Shown here: positions 35,870 to 45,485 of the stretch, in pieces | Position numbering within the stretch: the first letter of the stretch is position 1 | Layout: every line of letters begins with the position of its first letter | Assembly: GCF_004117855.1 (NCBI RefSeq) | Contig: NZ_QWBW01000008.1 | Location: forward strand, 274,573 to 338,572 | DNA: 64,000 nt | Reading direction: 5' to 3' | Source: Modicisalibacter coralii | GTDB taxonomy: Bacteria; Pseudomonadota; Gammaproteobacteria; Pseudomonadales; Halomonadaceae | Notes under the pieces: generated by a model | The model's input: only the letters and a program-made list of their open reading frames with translations | Databases searched by the model: none | Told to the model about the DNA's origin: nothing | Translations under genes and position numbers: made by a program

Positions 35870-38800
35870 ATGCAGGGCCAGGATCGCTTCGGGAATGGTA
35901 TCGATCAGGATGGGGAAAGCGCTCGTGAGAACGTGGCTGCGGACGGATTGCCCACGGTGGGCGGCGAGGTGACAGACGACGCCTCGCGCCAAGTGGCGTT
36001 GATCGATACGTCGATCGAGGGCTATGAGGCGATCGCCGAGAGTTTCTCGGACGACGTCGAGGTCATTACCTTCGCCGCCGATGGCACCCTGGGCCAGCTT
36101 GCGGAGCTGCTCGGCGGTTATCGCGATCTGCAGGCCATTCATCTCGTCTCTCACGGCAGCACCGGCGCCATCACCCTGGGTGGCGTGGCGATCGATGGCG
36201 AGGGCTTGGAGGCCAGTGCCCCGGCGCTGGCCGGTATCGGCAGCGCCTTGAGCGCCGATGGCGACATTCTGCTCTACGGTTGTGACGTGGGAGCCGACGA
36301 GCGGGGGCGGGATTTCGTCGACCGCTTCGCCAGCTTGACCGGCGCCGACGTGGCGGCGTCCGATGACGCGACCGGCGCTACCGCGCTGGGTGGTGACTGG
36401 GATCTGGAAGTGGCCAGTGGCACGATCGAGGCCTCGGATGCCGGGATCGATGCGGATAACGGCTTCACGGGACTTCTGGCTTCCAGTCAGGATTTCGATT
36501 CGACTTCACCTGACTCGGATACAACCGGCACCACCAGCAAGTCGATCGGTGGTTGGACGTTCACGGCGGGTACCGCGACTGACATTGTCAGCGGTTCCTA
36601 TAGCGATTTAGGTTCGTACGACTTGGGGGGGCTAACTGGTGGCCCCGGTTCTGCAGATGGTGCCGTTGGATGGAACTTTAATACGATCAGCCCCGTTTTG
36701 ACGTACGGTTTCAAGGCTGCGGATGGCAGTGATTTCAAGCTGGAGTCCTTCGATTTTGGCAGTACCTTGGATGGGGCAGAGACGACAGGAACGATAAAGG
36801 TGTATCAGGACGGGAGTCTGGTCGGGCAGTCCAGCTTCGACCTTTCCCAAAGTGGCGGCACCTCCGGCATCACCTATACGCTGGGTGGCAATGTCAGCAG
36901 TAGCTCTTATTACGGTGCTTTCAGCTTCGATAGCACTTACCAGAATGTCGATGAAGTAGCGTTCGAATTCACCAATACGGGTACAGGTGTTGCCACGCCG
37001 GCCATCGACAATATCGCCGTTTCCGCGGCAGTCGAACCTAACAACGCCCCAGCTTTCTCCAATCTGAATGCCACGCCCGGCTATACCGAAGATGGCAGTG
37101 CCGTGGTGCTCGATACGGACGCCACCGTTGCCGATACCGAGCTGGATGCGCTCAATGGCAGCAATGGCGATTACAGCGGTGCCTCGCTGACCGTTGCCCG
37201 TAACGGCGGTGCCAATGCCGAGGATATCCTGAGCTTCGACACCAGTGGTGCCTTGTTCACGGTATCCGGTAGCAACCTGCAATCAGGCGGTCTGACGTTT
37301 GCGACCTTTACCCAGAATAACGGCACCTTGGCGGTCAATTTTACCTCGTCAGGTACCACGGCGACGACCTCGCTGGTCAATGACGTTCTGCAGCGGCTGA
37401 CCTATCAGAACGGCTCCGATGCCCCGCCGGCCTCGGTAACGCTCGACTATACGTTCAATGACGGCACGACCGATTCGATCGGCACCAATCAGGTCACGGT
37501 GGGTATCACGCCGACCAACGACGCCCCGACGGCTAGCGGCGTGCCCACCAATGTCACGGTCACCGAGGATGCCGCCAGCGATTTCGATCTCTCGGCATTG
37601 ACCCTGACGGACGTCGATGGTGACAGCCTGACGGTGACGCTGGCGGCGAGTGCCGGCAGCTTTGCGGCCACAAGCGGCGGTGGCGTGACCGTCGGCGGCT
37701 CGGGCACGGGGTCACTGACCCTGGCCGGCACGGCCGCCGATATCAACACCTATCTGGATACCGCCAGCAACGTTAAATACACCGGCGCTTCAGACGTCAA
37801 CGGCAACGGTGCCGCAAGCTTCACGCTCAATGCCAATGATGGCTCGGTGAATCCCCAGGTCGGCGGCGGCAGCATCGACATCACCGCCGTCAACGATGCG
37901 CCGGTTCTGAGCGATGCAGCGCCGACGCTGACGACGGTTGCCGAGGATCCCGGCGTGCCGTCGAATGGCTCGACGGCGAATTCTACGCTGGTCTCCGCCT
38001 TGATCGACAACGGTGGATCGCTCGACAACTTCAGCGACGTGGACGGCGACTCGGCCGGCATTGCGGTGGTGGGCGTCAATCAGGGCACGCTCTACTATTC
38101 CACCGACGGCGGTACAAACTGGAGCCAGCTGACCGGAACGGTTTCTGCGTCGTCGGCGTTGCTCTTGAATGCCGACGCGAACACGCGGGTCTATTTCCAA
38201 CCGGACGCGAACGTGAACGGTTCGATCTCGGACGCGATCACTTTCAAGGCCTGGGACCGGAGCAGCGGCACGAACGGGGTGACGGGAGCCGACACGACGG
38301 CGGGCTCCGCCTTCTCGACGGCCACGGACACGGCCGCGATCACGGTCACGGCAGTCAACGACGTGCCGACGGTGACGGCCTCGGGGGGCACCACGGCCTT
38401 TACCGAGGATGCGGGTGCGGTCGCGGTCGATGCCGGCGTCACGCTCGGCGATATCGACAACGCGACCCTGGCGAGTGCCACCGTCTCGATCACCGGGAAC
38501 TATGCGAGCGGTTCGGACGTGCTCGCCTTCATCAACGACGATGCGAGCAATTTCGGCAATATCACGGCCAGCTTCGCCTCGGGCACGGGCGTTCTCACGC
38601 TGACTTCCGCCGGTGCCACGGCCTCGGTGGCGCAGTTCCAGAACGCGATGCGTGCCGTCACTTTCGACAGCACCAGCGACACGCCAAGCACGGCCAACCG
38701 CACGATCACCTTCGTCGCCAACGATGGTACGGGCAATAGCAGCGGGTCGACCCAGACCGTTTCGGTCGCGGCGGTGAATGACGCGCCCGTTCTGACCGGA

Positions 38801-41800
38801 TTGAACGGAACCCCCAGCTATACCGAGGGTGACCCGGCGGTAATCCTCGACGCCGATGTGACGGTGATGGATTCGGAGCTCGCCGGTCTCGACGGCGGCA
38901 ACGGTGATTTCAGCGGGGCGACGCTGAACATCGCCCGCCACGGCGGGGCGAATGCGGTGGATCAGTTCTCCATCGCCACCGGGGGCAATCTGACCGTTGC
39001 GGGCTCGTCCATCTCCGCCGGCGGCAACGAGATCGCCAGCTTCGACACCGGTTCGGCTGGCCAGGTGAGCATCACCTTCGCCAATAATGGCACGACCCCG
39101 ACCACCGCCTTGGTCAACGAAGTGATGCAGGCCGTTCGCTATTCGAATAGCGCGAACGATCCGGCGGGCTCGGTGCAGCTCGACTGGACCTTCAGCGACG
39201 CCAATGGCGGTACGCAGGGAAGCGGCGGGACGCAAACTGCGACCGGCTCGACCACCGTGGCCGTCACCAACGTCAACGACGCGCCGACGCTGACCGCGAC
39301 CGGGCAGGACCCGACCTATATCGAAGGGGCCGCGGCGGCCGATCTCTTTTCTGGCGTGACGGCCGATACGGTGGAGACCACCAACGCCGTCGATCGTTTC
39401 GCCTCGATGACGTTGACCGTCACCAACGTGTCCGACGGGGCGAGCGAGATCCTGACCGTCGACGGCTCGGACGTGGCGCTGACCGACGGCAATTCCGTGA
39501 CCACGGCGGCCAACAGCCTGACGGTCACGGTTTCCGTGTCCGGCGCGACCGCGACGGTCGGCTTTACCGGCGCCAGCCTGACCAATGCGCAGATGCAGAC
39601 CCTGATCGACGCCATGGGCTATCGCAACACCAGCGACAACCCGACGATGGCCGGGAACCGCGTCGTCACCATCACCGGTATCCAGGATGACGGCGGTGTC
39701 GCCAACGGCGGCGCCGACAGTGCCACGCCCAATCTGGTGAGCACGGTGAGTCTGACGGGTGTGAACGATGCGCCGGTGATCGGCAATGTCGCTGGCGATA
39801 CCAGCCAGATCACGGCCGGTAGCGGCGCGCTCAACGTCACCGGTCTCGACGATGCGACCCTCGCCAACGTCGACTCTGCGGATTACAACGGCGGCAGCCT
39901 GACGTTGACCCAGAACACCGGCACGTTCAACGGTAGCTGGGGGCTGGATGGCAGCATCGCCACCGCCGGGGGCGACGGGGCGATCGCCGCGGGCGAGACA
40001 ATCAGCATCGGTGGCACGGCCATCGGCACGGTCGATGGCAGTAACGACGGGCAGGGCGGGAATACGCTGACCATCGCGTTCAATGGCAACGCGACGAATG
40101 CGGCCGTCCTGCAACTGGTTCGTGCCCTGACCTACGACGCGCCCTCCGGGCTCGGCAACCGCATCTTCATGCTGGATCTGGACGATGGGGATGGCACGGC
40201 CAATGGCGGCGCCGAGACCGCGTCGGGGAGTTTCACGATTTCGGTGACCCCCAATCCGCCCGTACTGAGCGGGCTCGATGGCGATTCGGTGACCTTCACC
40301 GAGGGCGGTTCGCCCGTGCTGCTGGATCTGTCGGGTAATGCCACGGTCACCGATGCGGACAGTACGGACTTCAACAACGGTGCGCTGACGGTGAGCATCG
40401 CCGATGGTGGCGATGCCGCCGATGACGTGCTGTCGCTGTCGACGGCCGGTAATGTCTCGCTCGCCGGGGCGACCGCGGGTTCCACCGTCTCGGTGGGAGG
40501 GACGGCCGTCGGCACGCTCGCCAACAACATCTCGGCGGGGAACGACCTGGTCGTGCACTTGGATACCAACGCCACGCCGGCGCGTGTGCAGGAGCTGATG
40601 CGCGCCTTGACCTACAGCAACACCGATACCGGCACTCCCGACACCACCAGCCGTAGCGTGACCGTCACACTGAACGATGGCAGCGGCGCCGTTTCCCCTC
40701 CCTCGACCGTGACGGTGGCGGTGGAGGCCGTCAACGATGCGCCTGTCTTCACCGGCGTCGATGCCACGCCGAGCTTCACCGAGGGCGGGACCGCCGTGGT
40801 GCTGGATGGCGATGCCACGATCGCGGACCCCGAACTCGATGCCATGAACGGGGGCGCGGGCAATTATGCCGGCGCCAGTCTGACCCTGGCCCGCCAGGGC
40901 GGGGCGAATGCCGACGACGAATTCTCCGCCACCGGCACACTGGGGGCGCTGTCCGAGGGGGCGAGTCTGACCCTGGACGGCAACACCATCGGCACCGTGA
41001 CCACCAACGGCGGCGGTACTCTGACGCTGACCTTCGACGCCAATGCCACCACGGCGCGGGTGTCGAGCGCGCTGCAGCAGATCGCCTATGCCAATGGCAG
41101 CGACGCGCCGCCGGCCAGCGTCGAGATCGCCTATCGCTTCAGCGACGGCAACGGGGGCGCACAGGGCAGTGGCGGGGCGCTGGCCGATGCCGACGATTCG
41201 GTGACCGTGACGCTGACCGGCGTCAACGACGCGCCGGTATTCACCACACCCACGGCGTTGAACGTGGCCGAGAACGCCACGGCGGTCACCACCCTGGCCG
41301 CCAGCGACGCCGACGGCGATCCGCTGCTCTACAGCATCACCGGCGGTGCCGATGCGGCGCTGTTCTCGCTGGATGCCAACAGCGGGGCGCTGACGTTCAG
41401 CGACGCGCCGGACTTCGAGGCACCCAAGGACCAGGACGGTGAGAACGTCTACGAGGTGACCGTCCAGGCCGACGATGGCCGGGACCCGGCGACGCAGACG
41501 CTGGCGATCACGGTGACCGACGTCGACGAGACGCCGCCATCTCCGCCCACGCCGCCGACGCCGCCGACGCCGCCCAGCGAGGACGATGGCGACCTGTTCA
41601 GCGGTGACGATGGCTCGCCGGTGGACGACGGCATCGACACGGGGCTGACACCCACCGATACCTTTACCCGCACCACCATCGACGGGGCGCCGGCCATCCG
41701 TGCCACCACCACCGATCGGGATACCGGCGAAAGTGTGGACGTGATCTCGATCGACCCGGTGACCGATGGCTCCCGGGAGGATGACGACGCCACCACCGGT

Positions 41801-43288
41801 GACGTCGACGTCGAGGGTGGCAATGGCGTCAGGATCAGTGTCTCGGAGAATACCGGTTTGCTGCTCTTCCAGCGGGTCAGCACCAGCCGTGACGCGCTGC
41901 GGACGGTGATCGACCTCGACGGCACGGCGGATGGCGATGCCGAGGATCGCGACGGGCTCGATGGTTTCCTGTCGGGTGTCGGCGGCTTGGGTGGCGGCTT
42001 GGGGGGTAGCGGTGTCGGTGTGACCGAGGTCCGGCCGATCACGTCCACGGGCGGAAGTCATCGCATCGGCATCGATATCGGTAACGACAAGACCGTGGTG
42101 GTGGTCGACACCAGCGGTCTCGGCGGCGCGGACGGGGAGTCGATCTCGATCACCGGCTCGGGGAGCATCGTGGTGCGCGGCAGCGGTTCGTTCGACGGCA
42201 GCGAGCCGCAGGCCGGTGACGACGACATCGACAACGTGCTGGGCGACGACAGCAGCCAGCGCCTGTTCTTCGGCCCCGGCGACGACATCATCCGTGGCCA
42301 GGGTGGCGACGACGTGGTGGCCTCCGACGGCGGCAAGGACCTGTTGTTCGGCGGGCGCGGCAACGACACGGTCTCGGGCGGTGTCGACGACGACCGCCTG
42401 GTGGGCGGCAGCGGCAACGACACCCTGGACGGCGGTACCGGGGTCGACGTGGCGCGCTTCACCCTCGACCGCGATCAGGTCACGCTGACCCGCGACGCCG
42501 AGGGCCGCCTGGTGGTGAGCGAGGCGAACGGCGAGCACGACACCCTGAGCGGGGTCGAACTGCTGCGCTTCAACGACCGGGTCGAACTGGTCGAGGCGCC
42601 GTCACTGGTCACGGCGAGCGGCTTCGACGAGGCTTTCTACCTGGCCGACAACCCCGACGTGGCGGCGGCGGTGTCCCGTGGCGACTTCGCCAGCGGCTAC
42701 GAGCACTACACGCGCTACGGCGCCGACGAGGGGCGCCAGGGCAACGACGGTGTGAGCGGCTTCGACGAGGCCTTCTACCTGGCCCACAACCCCGACGTGG
42801 CGGCGGCGGTGTCCCGTGGCGACTTCGCCAGCGGCTACGAGCACTATGAACGCTACGGCGCCGACGAAGGGCGCGAGGGCAACGACGGTGTGAGCGGCTT
42901 CGACGAGGATTTCTATCTGTCGCAGAACGCCGATGTCGCCGCCGCCGTGGCGCGGGGCGAGATCACCGCGCTCGATCACTACCGCGACTACGGCGCCCAC
43001 GAGGGCCGCGACCCGAACGCGCTGTTCGACGAACGCGTCTATCGCGAGGCCAACCCGGACGTCGACGCGGCGATCCAGCGCGGCGAGCTGGACAGCGGCT
43101 ACCAGCATTACCAGGCCTGGGGCTGGCAGGAGGGGCGCGATCCGTCGGCGTGGTTCGACCTGGATGCCTACCTTCAGCGTCATCCGGACGTCGCCGAGGC
43201 CGGCGTGGAGCCGCTGGGGCATTACCTGCGCTATGGCTACGACGAAGGCCGGGTGGTGACGGCTGACGACGACGGGCTGTGGGGCTGA
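35870..43288 (+). CDS. Giant DUF4347/RTX adhesin (2472 aa)
   Basis: Largest gene in the window. Residues about 41-200 form a DUF4347 domain with a His-Gly motif (HLVSHGS, His95) and a Cys motif (ILLYGCDVG, Cys138). Residues about 200-385 resemble a carbohydrate-binding/jelly-roll domain. Residues about 385-1780 are some 10-12 cadherin/VCBS-like modules marked by NDAP. A short Pro-rich spacer, Asp/Gly-rich region, RTX motifs (GGDDVVAS, GRGNDTVSGG, GSGNDTLDGG) and five repeat units follow, ending LWG. From 41222 it nearly matches the 1877-aa adhesin. There is no signal peptide. Probably a type I-secreted, Ca-binding adhesin, similar in plan to biofilm RTX adhesins. Confidence 0.83.
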   Translation: MQGQDRFGNGIDQDGESARENVAADGLPTVGGEVTDDASRQVALIDTSIEGYEAIAESFSDDVEVITFAADGTLGQLAELLGGYRDLQAIHLVSHGSTGAITLGGVAIDGEGLEASAPALAGIGSALSADGDILLYGCDVGADERGRDFVDRFASLTGADVAASDDATGATALGGDWDLEVASGTIEASDAGIDADNGFTGLLASSQDFDSTSPDSDTTGTTSKSIGGWTFTAGTATDIVSGSYSDLGSYDLGGLTGGPGSADGAVGWNFNTISPVLTYGFKAADGSDFKLESFDFGSTLDGAETTGTIKVYQDGSLVGQSSFDLSQSGGTSGITYTLGGNVSSSSYYGAFSFDSTYQNVDEVAFEFTNTGTGVATPAIDNIAVSAAVEPNNAPAFSNLNATPGYTEDGSAVVLDTDATVADTELDALNGSNGDYSGASLTVARNGGANAEDILSFDTSGALFTVSGSNLQSGGLTFATFTQNNGTLAVNFTSSGTTATTSLVNDVLQRLTYQNGSDAPPASVTLDYTFNDGTTDSIGTNQVTVGITPTNDAPTASGVPTNVTVTEDAASDFDLSALTLTDVDGDSLTVTLAASAGSFAATSGGGVTVGGSGTGSLTLAGTAADINTYLDTASNVKYTGASDVNGNGAASFTLNANDGSVNPQVGGGSIDITAVNDAPVLSDAAPTLTTVAEDPGVPSNGSTANSTLVSALIDNGGSLDNFSDVDGDSAGIAVVGVNQGTLYYSTDGGTNWSQLTGTVSASSALLLNADANTRVYFQPDANVNGSISDAITFKAWDRSSGTNGVTGADTTAGSAFSTATDTAAITVTAVNDVPTVTASGGTTAFTEDAGAVAVDAGVTLGDIDNATLASATVSITGNYASGSDVLAFINDDASNFGNITASFASGTGVLTLTSAGATASVAQFQNAMRAVTFDSTSDTPSTANRTITFVANDGTGNSSGSTQTVSVAAVNDAPVLTGLNGTPSYTEGDPAVILDADVTVMDSELAGLDGGNGDFSGATLNIARHGGANAVDQFSIATGGNLTVAGSSISAGGNEIASFDTGSAGQVSITFANNGTTPTTALVNEVMQAVRYSNSANDPAGSVQLDWTFSDANGGTQGSGGTQTATGSTTVAVTNVNDAPTLTATGQDPTYIEGAAAADLFSGVTADTVETTNAVDRFASMTLTVTNVSDGASEILTVDGSDVALTDGNSVTTAANSLTVTVSVSGATATVGFTGASLTNAQMQTLIDAMGYRNTSDNPTMAGNRVVTITGIQDDGGVANGGADSATPNLVSTVSLTGVNDAPVIGNVAGDTSQITAGSGALNVTGLDDATLANVDSADYNGGSLTLTQNTGTFNGSWGLDGSIATAGGDGAIAAGETISIGGTAIGTVDGSNDGQGGNTLTIAFNGNATNAAVLQLVRALTYDAPSGLGNRIFMLDLDDGDGTANGGAETASGSFTISVTPNPPVLSGLDGDSVTFTEGGSPVLLDLSGNATVTDADSTDFNNGALTVSIADGGDAADDVLSLSTAGNVSLAGATAGSTVSVGGTAVGTLANNISAGNDLVVHLDTNATPARVQELMRALTYSNTDTGTPDTTSRSVTVTLNDGSGAVSPPSTVTVAVEAVNDAPVFTGVDATPSFTEGGTAVVLDGDATIADPELDAMNGGAGNYAGASLTLARQGGANADDEFSATGTLGALSEGASLTLDGNTIGTVTTNGGGTLTLTFDANATTARVSSALQQIAYANGSDAPPASVEIAYRFSDGNGGAQGSGGALADADDSVTVTLTGVNDAPVFTTPTALNVAENATAVTTLAASDADGDPLLYSITGGADAALFSLDANSGALTFSDAPDFEAPKDQDGENVYEVTVQADDGRDPATQTLAITVTDVDETPPSPPTPPTPPTPPSEDDGDLFSGDDGSPVDDGIDTGLTPTDTFTRTTIDGAPAIRATTTDRDTGESVDVISIDPVTDGSREDDDATTGDVDVEGGNGVRISVSENTGLLLFQRVSTSRDALRTVIDLDGTADGDAEDRDGLDGFLSGVGGLGGGLGGSGVGVTEVRPITSTGGSHRIGIDIGNDKTVVVVDTSGLGGADGESISITGSGSIVVRGSGSFDGSEPQAGDDDIDNVLGDDSSQRLFFGPGDDIIRGQGGDDVVASDGGKDLLFGGRGNDTVSGGVDDDRLVGGSGNDTLDGGTGVDVARFTLDRDQVTLTRDAEGRLVVSEANGEHDTLSGVELLRFNDRVELVEAPSLVTASGFDEAFYLADNPDVAAAVSRGDFASGYEHYTRYGADEGRQGNDGVSGFDEAFYLAHNPDVAAAVSRGDFASGYEHYERYGADEGREGNDGVSGFDEDFYLSQNADVAAAVARGEITALDHYRDYGAHEGRDPNALFDERVYREANPDVDAAIQRGELDSGYQHYQAWGWQEGRDPSAWFDLDAYLQRHPDVAEAGVEPLGHYLRYGYDEGRVVTADDDGLWG
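41222..43288 (+). repeat. About 2.07-kb direct repeat, copy 2 (adhesin C-terminal half)
   Basis: Nearly identical counterpart of 30971-32917, with one additional 138-bp unit and an 18-bp shorter Pro-rich spacer. Confidence 0.93.
42617..42892 (+). repeat. 138-bp tandem duplication of a 46-aa repeat unit
   Basis: AGCGGCTTCGACGAGG recurs at 42617, 42755 and, slightly changed, at 42893: an exact 138-bp period. The first two units encode almost identical SGFDEAFYLA...GNDGV blocks; the 1877-aa adhesin has only one. Confidence 0.92.
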
Positions 43289-43348
43289 TGCCGTCGTGGA
43301 GGCTGGGTAGGTCGTGGAGGTGGGGTAGATCATGGAGATAGTGCCGCT

Positions 43349-44281
43349 GTGGCCGTGAAGATAGCCCAGCGGCATCCCGTGAGCGATGCTGCCGAACCGG
43401 CCCTGCTGCCCAACGAGCCGCGCGTCCTTGATGCGGCGCGTCAGCAGGCCCTGACCGAGCAGCACCTGCTGGCGTTTTCCGGCGATCTCGAGGCGTTGTT
43501 CCTCACCCTGCGTCGCAGGGTCGACGAACCGTTGCGCCGGGCCTGTCCGGCCAAGCGGGGAAAAGCCTACCCCCTGGGTCAGTGCCTGGAAATCTCGCAG
43601 GCGGTGATCCAGCATCTGGCGGGGCTGGAACCGGACGGACTGGCGCTGGAGGCTCGGCACGGGCTGCGGCGACTCCAGGCCTTTCACCAGGCGGGGGGTG
43701 TCCTGCGTCAGGTGTGGGGCGACCTGCGCGGTGACTATTTCCAGAATGCCCTCCTGGCCGGCACGCTGTATGTCGATGTCGCCAACGATACCGTCGATCG
43801 TGCCAAGCCCCCGGTGGAGATCCTTCCCTTCGCCGAATCCGGCCTGCAGGCCATTGCCGACTATCGTCATTTCGCCCGGGTGGCGGCGGGTTACTGGCGT
43901 GGCCGGGCCTTTGCCAACCATGCATTGCCGGCGCTGGCCGCCTACTTCCCGCTGCTGATCGTCACCGAGGATGGCTTCCTGCAGTGTCAGTCGGCCTGCG
44001 ACTACATGCTGGCTCTCAATGCACGCGCTGGTTTTCGGCCTGCCGAGGCGGTGCTGCGGGATGCGCCGATGAACGCGTCGCTGTTCTCGACACTGCGCCG
44101 GCTACTGGAGCCGCTGGCGCTGGCGTGGCCGGCGGATGCCGAGGCGGGACGCAAGGCGGCATTGTTGCATTGCCGGCGGGCCCGTGAAGGCAGCGCCGCC
44201 ATGGGCCGCGACGCGGCGGTCAGGGCGGTTTTGTCGGTCAATCGACAATTGGCGAGGCACCGGGTGGTGCTGCGTCACTGA
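43349..44281 (+). CDS. Hypothetical soluble protein downstream of the adhesin
   Basis: 310-aa protein that I do not recognise. It is rich in Ala, Leu and Arg, mostly helical, with no signal peptide or TM segment. Potentially conserved spots: DYFQNALLAGTLYVDVANDTVD, PPVEILPFAESG, IADYRHFARVAAGYWRG, and CDYMLALNARAGFRPAE. The start is GTG 43349 (GGAG at 43334-43337), or GTG 43355. It follows the 2472-aa adhesin by 60 bp in the same direction, so it could be co-expressed and act in maturation or modification of the adhesin before export. Its basic, Arg-rich character contrasts with the acidic exoproteins and fits a cytoplasmic protein. Confidence 0.72.
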   Translation: MAVKIAQRHPVSDAAEPALLPNEPRVLDAARQQALTEQHLLAFSGDLEALFLTLRRRVDEPLRRACPAKRGKAYPLGQCLEISQAVIQHLAGLEPDGLALEARHGLRRLQAFHQAGGVLRQVWGDLRGDYFQNALLAGTLYVDVANDTVDRAKPPVEILPFAESGLQAIADYRHFARVAAGYWRGRAFANHALPALAAYFPLLIVTEDGFLQCQSACDYMLALNARAGFRPAEAVLRDAPMNASLFSTLRRLLEPLALAWPADAEAGRKAALLHCRRAREGSAAMGRDAAVRAVLSVNRQLARHRVVLRH

Positions 44282-44393
44282 CAACGCTGCTGCCCGGCGC
44301 ATAAGGTTGTATCATCGACAGGAGTGGAGTGTGCCTTTTCCCATTTTAGGATAGGCCGTAGACTGTGGCCGATTTTTTACAATGGATGAGGCA

Positions 44394-45464
44394 ATGAAAA
44401 TACTGGTCACGGGTGGCGCCGGTTTCATCGGTTCGGCGGTGGTGCGCCATGTCATTGGCGACACGCAGCACCGTGTCGTCAACGTCGACAAGCTGACCTA
44501 CGCGGGCAACCTGGCCTCCCTGGGGGAGGCGGCGCGCAGTGATCGCTATGCCTTCGAGCAGGTCGACATCTGCGATGCCGATGCCCTGCGCGAGGTGTTC
44601 GAGCGCCACCAGCCCGACGCGGTGATGCACCTGGCGGCGGAGTCCCATGTGGATCGCTCGATTCACGGGCCTGCGGATTTCATCCAGACCAACCTGGTCG
44701 GCACGGGCGTCCTGCTGGAAGCGGCACGCAACTACTACGAGGCCCTGCCGGAAGAGCGGCGCGCGGCGTTCCGCTTTCATCATGTCTCCACCGATGAGGT
44801 TTACGGCGATCTCGACGGCCCGGACGGGCTGTTCACCGAAGACACGGCCTATGCCCCCAGCTCGCCCTATTCGGCCAGCAAGGCGGGTTCGGACCATCTG
44901 GTGCGCGCCTGGCACCGGACGTTCGGGCTACCCGTCGTGGTGACCAACTGCTCGAACAACTATGGCCCCTACCATTTTCCCGAAAAACTCATCCCCCTGA
45001 TGATCCTCAATGCCCGGGCGGGCAAGCCGTTACCCGTGTATGGTGATGGGAGTCAGGTGCGTGACTGGCTCTACGTGGAGGATCATGCCCGGGCACTGGT
45101 CACGGTGCTGACCTCCGGGGCGATCGGGGAAACCTACAACATCGGTGGGCACAACGAACATCGCAACCTCGAGGTGGTCGAGCGTATCTGCACGCTGCTC
45201 GATGAGCTGGCTCCCGAGCATCCGGCCGGGGTGTCGCGTTACGCGGAGCTGATTACCTACGTCAAGGACCGGCCCGGTCACGATCTGCGCTATGCCATCG
45301 ATGCCGGCAAGATCGAACGCGACCTCGGCTGGCGGCCCCTCGAGACGTTCGAGTCCGGGTTGCGCAAGACGGTGCAGTGGTATCTGGAGAACGACGACTG
45401 GGTGGAGGGTGTCACCAGCGGTGCCTATCGTGAGTGGACCTCGCATCACTACGGAATGGATTGA
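44394..45464 (+). CDS. rmlB: dTDP-glucose 4,6-dehydratase
   Basis: 356-aa SDR enzyme for the second step of dTDP-L-rhamnose synthesis. Seen: NAD-binding TGGAGFIGS at the N-terminus, [21 protein letters not shown], catalytic [28 protein letters not shown], and [15 protein letters not shown] near the end. Normal length for RmlB. ATG 44394 (MKILVTGG) is chosen over ATG 44382 because it gives the family N-terminus and follows a GGATGAG sequence. First gene of rmlBACD; 21 bp separate it from rmlA. Product feeds rhamnose-containing surface glycans such as those the RgpF-like protein may build. Confidence 0.96.
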   Translation: MKILVTGGAGFIGSAVVRHVIGDTQHRVVNVDKLTYAGNLASLGEAARSDRYAFEQVDICDADALREVFERHQPDAVMHLAAESHVDRSIHGPADFIQTNLVGTGVLLEAARNYYEALPEERRAAFRFHHVSTDEVYGDLDGPDGLFTEDTAYAPSSPYSASKAGSDHLVRAWHRTFGLPVVVTNCSNNYGPYHFPEKLIPLMILNARAGKPLPVYGDGSQVRDWLYVEDHARALVTVLTSGAIGETYNIGGHNEHRNLEVVERICTLLDELAPEHPAGVSRYAELITYVKDRPGHDLRYAIDAGKIERDLGWRPLETFESGLRKTVQWYLENDDWVEGVTSGAYREWTSHHYGMD

Positions 45465-45485
45465 AACGAGTCAGGAAGAGACGCC

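Noticed and set aside
37790..42538. 1582-codon minus-strand frame opposite the 2472-aa adhesin
   Set aside because: Same cause; its Gly/Val/Arg/Ala-rich translation mirrors the repeats on the plus strand.
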